Shown one piece after another: positions 20,698-26,637 of a stretch of DNA of 26,637 bases (its first letter is position 1; each line of letters starts with the position of its first letter). The stretch comes from a virus. A model generated the notes under the pieces. That model was not told the DNA's origin. It did no database searches and was given only the letters and a program-made list of their open reading frames with translations. Made by a program: the position numbers and the translations under genes. Location: positions 1 to 26,637 of IMG/VR virus record IMGVR_UViG_3300044951_000278; one strand, given 5' to 3'.

Positions 20698-22677
20698 TTA
20701 ACCAAATAAGCTAGTCAATGCACTGCCAGCGGCAGTACCAAATAAGGGAGAAGCACCCAAACCACCTAATAGTGTTGAATATGGATTAGTAGTTGCTGCA
20801 TTACCAGTAGCTAATCGAGTACTAAACTCAGCACCTGACAATCCTAAACGACCTACGTTAGCACCTGCTGTAGCCGCTTGTTGACCAAGAGCTGCACCCA
20901 TTGTCAATGGTTGTTGTGCCAATTGCTCCAAGCCCTGAACTTGTCCCAAAGCAGTCGTGTAAGGCGCATAAGCGGCTTGTTGACCACCATAGTATTGACC
21001 CATAGTCTGTGCGCCAGTACCAAGCAATCCCGCACCAAATGCGACATTCTGTTGACCATACTGTTGAGCATTAGCCGCCAATTGAGCTTCTTGTTGCGCT
21101 CTAGCATTGAACAAAGCCTGTAGTTCAGGAGTAGTAGCACCCAAAGTACCGCCTTGAGCAACCGCTAAACCACCACGACCTTGTTGTTGGAGTCTGTTTT
21201 GCAGATTAGCCAACTCTAATTCACGACCTGGTTGCAACAAAGCCATCTGCTGATTCAGATAGTTTTGTGCAACATCTTGTGGAGATTGAGCAATATATTG
21301 ATTGCCAAGGTTAAACAAGTTTTGTGCGCCTGTTTGCAAAGGAGCGAATTGAGCTTGTGCGCCTTCAGCTTGCTGTAAACCTTGTTCAGCCAAAGCTACT
21401 AATCTGTCTTGAGCATTTTTAGCTTGCGGGTCTAATGTGTAACCTGCGCTAATCAATTGACCTGTTACTGGATCGACTTGGAATTGTGAAGTGCCAAAAC
21501 GAGTAGTCATGCCAACAGGTCTGAACTGAGCCGCTTGTTTAGCAGCAGCAGTCTCTCTGTCAATCATGGCTTGCGCTCTTTGAGCCGCTTCACGAGATGT
21601 TTGTTGTTGAAGAAGACCTGCACCAGTAGTCAAGCCACCTGATAGCAAAGCACCAAGTTGAGCCGCTGTAAGACCACCAAGACCTGTTGCTGCACCAGCA
21701 CCTAAGCCTGCTGCTACGCCTGTTGTCAATGCACCAGTTCCTAATGTACCTGTACCTAAACCAGTTACACCACCAGTAACACCTGTTCCTGCTCCCGTCC
21801 CCAATAAAGTTGTACCAAGTCCAGAACCTGCAAGAACACCTGTTCCTGTCAAAGCACCAGTACCTGTTCCGAGCAAAGTAGTGCCAAGACCAGAACCTGC
21901 TAAAACACCAGTCCCTGTTAATCCTGTGCCTGCTGTGATTCCTGCGCCTGTTCCTGCCGTACCTAAACCTGCGCCAGTAGTGCTAAGACCTAAACCGCCA
22001 GCACCTGCTGTTAAGCCAGTACCAGTACCCATTCCTGTAATACTTCCACCTGTTAAAGCACCTGTACCACTACCACCTGTTAGGTTTGTCAATGTACTTG
22101 TTAAAGCACCAGTAGTTAAAGAGTTAGCAAGAGCAGTAGCTCCCGCAGTACCACCAGCACCACCAAGAGCTAAGTCTAGTTGAGCCAACTCAGCCATTGT
22201 TAAGCCAGTAGAGCCAACAGTAGCCGCACCACCACCAACCCCTGCTAAAGCCGCACCACCAAATAAAAGCCCAGCCCCTGCCAAGAACTTTAGAAAGTCT
22301 TGACCTGCATTGACTTCTTGTTGAACACCAGTTCTTTGAAGTTCACCAGTAGGGGTGTACTGTTGATAGCCACCACCAGCTTGGTTTTCACCTGCTTTAT
22401 AGGTAATAACATTTTCTAATGGGCCAACTTGTTGATCTTCACCAGAACCTCTTACTTCATTGACAGCTTGAACATAAGTATCACCAAGCAATACTGCTTG
22501 ATTAGGAGGAATAACTGCGCCTACACGAGCCGCAACCGCACCCTCATCTAACCCAACAGCTTGAGCCATTTGAGCAGGAGAAACTCCATTAGCCTCCATA
22601 GCCGCAACGATCTGGGCATCAGTCATGCCAGGATTCTTCAACAGAAAATCTACAATTTGTGCGCTAGTTACAGCCAT
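20698..22677 (-). CDS. Gly/Thr/Ala-rich virion protein
   Basis: A 659-residue protein of three parts. Residues 1-125 include a small helical, UBA-like domain (SAQIVDFLLKNPGMTDAQIV, AAMEANGVSPAQMAQAVGL). Residues 133-355 are low complexity and more than half Gly, Thr, Ala and Leu, containing two 23-residue repeats. Residues 356-659 are Gln/Ala-rich helix (QTSREAAQRAQAMIDRETAA; LNQQMALLQPGRELELANLQ). It is likely a virion or ejected protein; the Gly-rich part may be flexible or membrane-active. AAGGAG lies 6 bases upstream of ATG 22677. No cysteine is present. Confidence 0.65.
   Translation of the reverse strand: MAVTSAQIVDFLLKNPGMTDAQIVAAMEANGVSPAQMAQAVGLDEGAVAARVGAVIPPNQAVLLGDTYVQAVNEVRGSGEDQQVGPLENVITYKAGENQAGGGYQQYTPTGELQRTGVQQEVNAGQDFLKFLAGAGLLFGGAALAGVGGGAATVGSTGLTMAELAQLDLALGGAGGTAGATALANSLTTGALTSTLTNLTGGSGTGALTGGSITGMGTGTGLTAGAGGLGLSTTGAGLGTAGTGAGITAGTGLTGTGVLAGSGLGTTLLGTGTGALTGTGVLAGSGLGTTLLGTGAGTGVTGGVTGLGTGTLGTGALTTGVAAGLGAGAATGLGGLTAAQLGALLSGGLTTGAGLLQQQTSREAAQRAQAMIDRETAAAKQAAQFRPVGMTTRFGTSQFQVDPVTGQLISAGYTLDPQAKNAQDRLVALAEQGLQQAEGAQAQFAPLQTGAQNLFNLGNQYIAQSPQDVAQNYLNQQMALLQPGRELELANLQNRLQQQGRGGLAVAQGGTLGATTPELQALFNARAQQEAQLAANAQQYGQQNVAFGAGLLGTGAQTMGQYYGGQQAAYAPYTTALGQVQGLEQLAQQPLTMGAALGQQAATAGANVGRLGLSGAEFSTRLATGNAATTNPYSTLLGGLGASPLFGTAAGSALTSLFG
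21793..21918 (-). repeat. 69-bp tandem repeat inside the Gly-rich virion gene
   Basis: Residues 254-272 (TGTGVLAGSGLGTTLLGTG) recur exactly at 277-295. The two DNA copies (21862-21918 and 21793-21849) differ at several third codon positions, so the duplication is old and protein-level identity has been retained. Confidence 0.8.
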
Positions 22678-22686
22678 GATTGCTCC

Positions 22687-23481
22687 TTATTGTGGCTCAA
22701 TGCCAAGTTCTTTGCGTATTTTTGTAGCTGAAATGGCATGAGTAGCCGCATCAAACGACTCTTGCTCTATTTTATATCCAACATCCCTACCATAGGTGAT
22801 ATTAACAATATTTGGCACAAGTTGTATCTCATACTGACCTTGGTATAAAGGGTCTAAATCACGCTTAATAAAGTCTTTTACCTGATTAGCAGCAAAGGGA
22901 TTAGAACCATTCCAACCCTGACAGTCTCTGATCTGAATGACCACTTGACCAGTTTTAGCTAATGCTCTCTCAAAGAGTTTTCTGTGACCTTCATGCCACG
23001 GCTGCCATCTGCCAAGCATCTGAACAGTCTCTTTTTGCCAATCAAAGACGGGGCGTTGGCGGTTGTCCAAGATATGTGCGGCAATGAACTCACCCCACTT
23101 CTCAGCGTTTTGCTCTGTAATTCTGAAGTCATACTGCTCTGGGGCAACAAACACCTTGTTGGTGTCTTCAAAACGACCTTGGTTAATCGTGTCAACCCAC
23201 ACAGTCCAATCAGCTTTGAAGTTGTTTCGCATCTCAACAAGAGGGGCAACGAAGTCGCAGATTACATAGTCCACATCGTAGCTGTCAGCAAGACCACGCA
23301 TCCGCAGACTTTGGCGAATACGACCTTCATGGGAGAAGTCCCAATCGTTGTATTTCTTACGCACATCATCAGCATTCAGCCACATGACTGTTTTATGGTT
23401 GTTTTGCAGATGCTCAAGAACGTGCTGTGCAAGGTAAGTTTTACCAGCACCAGGCAAGCCCATAACTAATATGCGTTTCAT
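22687..23481 (-). CDS. APS kinase-like / HxGH nucleotidyltransferase fusion
   Basis: A 264-residue two-domain protein. Residues 1-140 resemble adenylylsulfate (APS) kinase: P-loop MGLPGAGKT (7-15), LNADDVRKKYNDWDFS (35-50, matching the LDGDNVR...FS segment of CysC), and VICDFVAPLVEMRN (73-86). Residues 150-264 are a short nucleotidyltransferase with GRWQPWHEGH (157-166, HxGH) and ISATKIRKEL (250-259), closest in style to NadM/cytidylyltransferases rather than full ATP sulfurylase. It may make PAPS, the sulfate donor, for the sulfotransferase with which it is coupled (ATGA overlap at 23478-23481). ATG 23481 is preferred to the upstream 23562. The C-terminal reaction is uncertain. Confidence 0.75.
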   Translation of the reverse strand: MKRILVMGLPGAGKTYLAQHVLEHLQNNHKTVMWLNADDVRKKYNDWDFSHEGRIRQSLRMRGLADSYDVDYVICDFVAPLVEMRNNFKADWTVWVDTINQGRFEDTNKVFVAPEQYDFRITEQNAEKWGEFIAAHILDNRQRPVFDWQKETVQMLGRWQPWHEGHRKLFERALAKTGQVVIQIRDCQGWNGSNPFAANQVKDFIKRDLDPLYQGQYEIQLVPNIVNITYGRDVGYKIEQESFDAATHAISATKIRKELGIEPQ

Positions 23482-24299
23482 CCCTTGACCTTGTAAAGTT
23501 GTTTTATTGCAAACTCTGGTGCTGGTGTGCGCCAGAACTCTTTGCCACTGTACTTCTCCCAAACTGACTTAGGAAGAATAGATGGACGCTCTTGCCATGT
23601 CACTTCTTTCCTGACTGTATGCAGACTTTTCATGTTCAAGGCTTTGTCATAGACTTCGTTGTCATACTCAACATTCTTGAAGTCATGGTCATAATAAGGC
23701 TTGCCAATAAACCCATAAATCTCACGCATCACGCTCTCAGGCTTCTTGCATAAAGACTCATATTCCACCAACATAATCATGTCGGGGTTTAGCAGTAAAC
23801 CTTCTTCTAAGAAGTAATAAGGCTTGACCACTTGGCCTTCCTTCTTCACATCCATTAGGGCATCGCATCTTGTGGTGACTGTCTGCCTTGCTTCGTCATC
23901 TGTCAGGCTTGCGCCATACAAAGAGTTCTTAGATGCAACACGCTCAAAGCTATCAAGAATCCAAGGTAAATCACGCACACAGCAAATAATCTTTGTCTGT
24001 GGATACAGGTCTTTTAGCAAAGATGTTTTGGCAGTCCAGCCCCTGCTAGTGTCAAACACTGTGTTTGGCGTAACTGCTTTGTAGTAAGCCTCAAATACGT
24101 CTTTCAGTATTTGCTTGCGTCTGTCTTCATCTATCAGGTGATTGCTCTCGCTTCCAGTAATGACATTGATAGTAGATGTAACCAATCCTTGTACTGGCGA
24201 GGAAATATCTGCATAGAACTCAGGGTTCTGACGCAAGATAGCCGAGAGTAGGGTTGAACCCGACCTTGGCAAACCAGAGATAAAGAAAAACTCTTTCAT
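23478..24299 (-). CDS. PAPS-dependent sulfotransferase
   Basis: A 273-residue sulfotransferase. FFFISGLPRSGSTLLSAILR carries the 5'-phosphosulfate-binding loop (residues 8-16), and IICCVRDLPWILDSFERVAS (104-123) provides the Arg and Ser of the 3'-phosphate site. TFDTSRGWTAKT-like and LVEYESLCKKPESVMREIYG segments are typical of the family (the latter is the 'Y--L---P---M--I--FIG' helix). It would transfer sulfate from PAPS to a hydroxyl or amine on a sugar, lipid, peptide or small molecule. Its start overlaps the preceding virion gene (ATGA) and its end overlaps the APS kinase-like gene. Confidence 0.85.
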   Translation of the reverse strand: MKEFFFISGLPRSGSTLLSAILRQNPEFYADISSPVQGLVTSTINVITGSESNHLIDEDRRKQILKDVFEAYYKAVTPNTVFDTSRGWTAKTSLLKDLYPQTKIICCVRDLPWILDSFERVASKNSLYGASLTDDEARQTVTTRCDALMDVKKEGQVVKPYYFLEEGLLLNPDMIMLVEYESLCKKPESVMREIYGFIGKPYYDHDFKNVEYDNEVYDKALNMKSLHTVRKEVTWQERPSILPKSVWEKYSGKEFWRTPAPEFAIKQLYKVKG

Positions 24300-24721
24300 C
24301 CTTGAGCAACCCAGTTAACTGTAGCTTCATCCCATTGATATGCAACATTGCCGCCATTCATAATGGCATCAGCGGGTCTTGCTATTGGTGCTGCCCATGT
24401 CATTGTGTCCAAGTAACCAATCCAAGATGGATAAGGCTTACGGGCTTCATGCTCGGCAACTTTGGCTGCATTAAATTCTGCTTCTGTCAATACTTGCAGA
24501 ACACCCGCAATGTTTAGGTCAGCGTCTGCATCACAAGTGCCATAGTATCTAGGCGCACGAAGATATGTGCCATCAGAAGCAACTTCTACAGGCCATGTAG
24601 AACTGTCATGCCAAATATGAGTCCAACCTTTAATTGCTGGCATTGATGGGCCTGTGCGTTGTGGCTCGGCTGTGCAGACTATTTTAGTTACTGCGTCTAC
24701 TTCTGTTATGCAAATGTACAT
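24296..24721 (-). CDS. virion or tail-fibre-assembly-like protein
   Basis: A 141-residue acidic protein with MYICITEVDAVTKIVCTAEP at the N terminus and a C-terminal part (KPYPSWIGYLDTMTWAAPIA ... NVAYQWDEATVNWVAQ). The 'PYPSW--...Y-WDE---NWV' pattern resembles short C-terminal modules of cyanophage and other environmental phage tail-associated proteins. AGGAG lies 8 bases upstream of ATG 24721. The exact role is unknown; it follows the receptor-binding candidates. Confidence 0.6.
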   Translation of the reverse strand: MYICITEVDAVTKIVCTAEPQRTGPSMPAIKGWTHIWHDSSTWPVEVASDGTYLRAPRYYGTCDADADLNIAGVLQVLTEAEFNAAKVAEHEARKPYPSWIGYLDTMTWAAPIARPADAIMNGGNVAYQWDEATVNWVAQG

Positions 24722-24736
24722 TGTGGTTTCTCCTAA

Positions 24737-25486
24737 TTAAACTGCAACTCTGCGAACTGCTCGAACACGATGTGCATTGTACTTAGTGCTTTTGAGCTGA
24801 CCGCCAGTACCGAAACTCTGCCTCCATGCGTACTGAGCAGCTTCCTCGGTACTAGACCAATAAACATCTGCTAAACCAAAATCTTCTGTGCCTGTACTTT
24901 GAAAATCAGTAGCAGAAGTTTGTGCTGGTGTTCCAGTAGTGTAATTACTGCCACGACTGGGGACGGCATTGGTGTTAGTGCCTGAAGATGTATCGTTGGA
25001 AGCTGTTGTTGGTTTTAAGTTGTAATAGCAAATTTCTAACTCATTCTTGGCTGGCATATACCAATCTGTTTGACCACCAGTAGATAAATTATTGCAAAAA
25101 TGAGCCGCTGGGTAAACTGTTGCATTGCCATCAGCTACCATGTCAGCCGTGTTTTGTGGGCCATCTATAACACTATCTGCACCAGCAGTTGCGGTGTTAA
25201 CAGTTTTATATTCTTTGGCAGAATCCGCAGAAGCTACAGGCCCAACAATAATATAGTGAGTGGCAACACCGCTTACACCGATTTGACCAGCGTAATATCC
25301 ACCGCCATAGGCTTGACCTATAACTGTGGGTGGGGCAGGATTACCCGCAGTAGGCCACAGCCCTTGCTTCTTAAACTGCATGGCTTGGTCAAGTGTCCAA
25401 ACACCTGTTGCAACGCTTGTCTCATACGGCCCTGCTGGTAATGTTGGACTCTTTGTAATAAACCCGCCTGGATATTTTTGGCTCAT
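24737..25486 (-). CDS. DUF1566/C-type-lectin-like receptor-binding candidate, copy A
   Basis: A 249-residue protein whose C-terminal half matches the DUF1566/Fib_succ-like fold: TDWYMPAKNELEICYYNLKP (residues 140-159), VYWSSTEEAAQYAWRQSFGT and RVRAVRRVAV at the end. These folds resemble C-type lectin/formylglycine-generating domains and occur in phage host-binding proteins. A short N-terminal region (about 1-50) may anchor to the tail. It is a tandem paralogue of the next gene: the 'QNTADMVADGN-TVYPAAHFCN' and 'SGxNTNAVPSRGSNYTTG' blocks are nearly identical, while the last 45 residues diverge. AAGGAA is upstream of ATG 25486. Confidence 0.72.
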   Translation of the reverse strand: MSQKYPGGFITKSPTLPAGPYETSVATGVWTLDQAMQFKKQGLWPTAGNPAPPTVIGQAYGGGYYAGQIGVSGVATHYIIVGPVASADSAKEYKTVNTATAGADSVIDGPQNTADMVADGNATVYPAAHFCNNLSTGGQTDWYMPAKNELEICYYNLKPTTASNDTSSGTNTNAVPSRGSNYTTGTPAQTSATDFQSTGTEDFGLADVYWSSTEEAAQYAWRQSFGTGGQLKSTKYNAHRVRAVRRVAV

Positions 25487-25495
25487 GGTTGTTCC

Positions 25496-26227
25496 TTAGA
25501 CTGCGACTCTGCGAATGGCTCGTACCTGAGCCGAATAGTTCTTGGAGCGCTGATAGTCCTGCAAGCCATTACTAAATGACTGATAATTAGATCTCGTAGT
25601 ATCTTGCTCAGTACTAGACCAATACCGATCAGCTGTAAACGCTTCAGAGCCTGTGCTTGTTATGAAATCAGCAACAGAAGTTTGAGCTGGATTACCAGTG
25701 GTGTAATTACTGCCACGACTTGGGACAGCGTTGGTGTTTGCTCCCGAACCAGTATTGTTGCTTGTTGTCGTGGGTTTTAAATTGTAGTAAAAAACTTCAA
25801 GTTCTTTCTTCGCTGGCATATACCAATCACTAAAACCACCAATCACCAAATCATTACAAAAGTGTGCCGCTGGGTAAACAGTAGAATTTCCATCTGCCAC
25901 CATATCTGCCGTGTTTTGTGTGCCGTTAATAGTGCTATCAGCCCCAGGGGTAGCGGTCTGTGCGTTTTTCCAAATTGTATTAACTTGTGCCGAGGCTTTA
26001 GGCCCAACAACTAAGTTGTAGTCAGCAATACCATTTCCAGCGGTCGAGATTTGACCTGCAAAAAAACCACCACCAAATGCAGAACCAATGGCGGGTAAAG
26101 TAGCGGGCCAATTTCCAGCAGCAAGGGCTTGCAATTGTTGTGGCAGCGTAAATAACCCACTGGCAGCACTAGAAGAAATTGTAGGAGCAGTAGCGGAAAT
26201 TACACCGCCTTTGTATCGCATGGACAT
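25496..26227 (-). CDS. DUF1566/C-type-lectin-like receptor-binding candidate, copy B
   Basis: A 243-residue paralogue of the neighbouring gene, with the same N-terminal (M-YKGG-I), DWYMPAKKELEVFYYNLKPT and YWSSTE blocks and the terminal VRAIRRVAV. The segment after YWSSTE (QDTTRSNYQSFSNGLQDYQR) differs at most positions from copy A, as expected if that surface contacts different receptors. AAGGA lies 6 bases upstream of ATG 26227, and only 9 bases separate its stop from copy A. No reverse transcriptase or template repeat is in the window. Confidence 0.72.
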   Translation of the reverse strand: MSMRYKGGVISATAPTISSSAASGLFTLPQQLQALAAGNWPATLPAIGSAFGGGFFAGQISTAGNGIADYNLVVGPKASAQVNTIWKNAQTATPGADSTINGTQNTADMVADGNSTVYPAAHFCNDLVIGGFSDWYMPAKKELEVFYYNLKPTTTSNNTGSGANTNAVPSRGSNYTTGNPAQTSVADFITSTGSEAFTADRYWSSTEQDTTRSNYQSFSNGLQDYQRSKNYSAQVRAIRRVAV

Positions 26228-26236
26228 TTTTAGTCC

Positions 26237-26608
26237 TTATGTGATTTCTTCAAAGCTAATCGTGGCAACCAAGTCACCAGTTGCACTAGCAAGCGCACCA
26301 ATTGACTGATTCTCTAGTAGGTAGAACGCTGTCGTTTTATCACTCACAATCAATGTCGCATCTGATGGGACAGAGATAGTAGAAGCAATAGCCGTAGCCG
26401 TTCCACCCAAAGCAGCCGCAGAGTAGATATTGACTGTTACTTCAGCCGCTGCTGTGCCATCAATGTTGGCAATCAAGATTGAGTTAATCTTAAATACTTT
26501 ATTGCTTGAAGCAGCGTTTGATGCTAGTTGTGTAGCACTTGTGCCAACAGCAACCGATAAAGTATTACCGATAATACTTGTGACGTTTACGATATTTGGA
26601 TTTGCCAT
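26237..26608 (-). CDS. small beta-rich virion protein
   Basis: A 123-residue Ala/Ser/Thr/Val-rich protein with alternating hydrophobic residues (MANPNIVNVTSIIGNTLSVA, SSNKVFKINSILIANIDGTA, ATGDLVATISFEEIT), typical of a beta-sandwich phage structural protein. Similar small proteins occur before tail-fibre or receptor-binding genes in T4-like cyanophages and other environmental phages. AAGGAA is upstream of ATG 26608. The exact role is unclear. Confidence 0.65.
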   Translation of the reverse strand: MANPNIVNVTSIIGNTLSVAVGTSATQLASNAASSNKVFKINSILIANIDGTAAAEVTVNIYSAAALGGTATAIASTISVPSDATLIVSDKTTAFYLLENQSIGALASATGDLVATISFEEIT

Positions 26609-26617
26609 AATATTTCC

Positions 26618-26637
26618 TTAGAAGCCAAAGAGCATTG
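26618..26637 (-). CDS. 3' end of another leftward gene (partial)
   Basis: Only six codons are visible, reading ...MLFGF then TAA at 26620-26618. LFGF-type endings are common in virion proteins. The frame cannot be verified because only 20 bases are in the window. Confidence 0.3.

Noticed and set aside
21881-22183. Plus-strand 100-codon Pro/Val/Ala-rich frame
   Set aside because: It is the antisense shadow of the Gly/Thr repeat region, with no ribosome site.
23482-23562. Longer N terminus of the APS kinase-like protein from ATG 23562
   Set aside because: It lies inside the sulfotransferase gene, and the P-loop domain begins naturally at 23481, which overlaps the preceding stop.
24737-26227. 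Diversity-generating retroelement
   Set aside because: The lectin-like fold and diverged segment are suggestive, but no reverse transcriptase or template repeat is present here, and synonymous changes in the flanks suggest ordinary divergence.
1-26637. CRISPR arrays, insertion sequences, attachment sites, rRNA, lysogeny genes
   Set aside because: I saw no regularly spaced repeats, transposase, integrase or ribosomal RNA; an attachment site or tRNA could not be excluded without a search.

Overview
The window is a segment of a tailed double-stranded DNA phage (or prophage/environmental phage contig). It encodes both terminase subunits, a portal protein, large internal-virion-type proteins, receptor-binding-type proteins, a lysis cassette (GH19 endolysin, nested spanin pair, holin-like membrane protein) and a recombination/replication block. 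The long portal protein and the large low-complexity virion proteins suggest a podovirus-like particle, but this is inference: no capsid, tail tube or DNA polymerase gene is visible. No integrase or CI-type repressor is seen, so lifestyle is open. The host is not identified; a Fur-like operator and LexA-like boxes would fit a proteobacterium, and gene style suggests a freshwater betaproteobacterium (low confidence).

Layout. (1) 1-4001, minus strand: terS, terL, portal, a small protein and an FmdB-like zinc-ribbon protein that runs off the left edge. (2) 4002-4316: a 315-bp noncoding control region with a G-rich tract, two AGGG-TTTT-CCCT elements, three LexA-like boxes and a Fur-like box. (3) 4317-4556 minus, a small possible regulator. 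(4) 4692-5851 plus: a small isolated operon (31-aa membrane peptide, GP88-like protein, Cys-rich protein, possible micropeptide) ending in a strong terminator. (5) 5959-10086 minus: recombination/replication genes (Ref-like nuclease, RusA, PP-loop PAPS-reductase-like enzyme, DUF1376 replication protein, winged-helix protein and small proteins). (6) 10087-10209: divergent control region. (7) 10210-12606 plus: early operon (ERF annealing protein, SSB-like protein, winged-helix protein, MazG-like pyrophosphohydrolase, very acidic protein) with a complex intergenic hairpin. (8) 12619-26637 minus: late genes. In transcription order, from the right edge, these are small virion proteins, two paralogous lectin-like receptor-binding candidates, a sulfotransferase plus APS-kinase/nucleotidyltransferase pair, three large virion proteins, a chain of overlapping small membrane genes, holin candidate, spanins, endolysin, a zincin, a metallophosphoesterase and a small membrane protein.

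The most interesting part is the sulfation-type cassette (22687-24299): an APS-kinase-like domain fused to a short HxGH nucleotidyltransferase, translationally coupled to a PAPS-type sulfotransferase, sitting between virion genes. I infer that it sulfates a phage or host molecule. The 4.0-4.7 kb control region, which combines SOS-type, iron-type and phage-specific elements ahead of the terminase operon, is the second. Many genes here are very short and overlap by 1-4 bases; several under 60 codons were read directly from the sequence.
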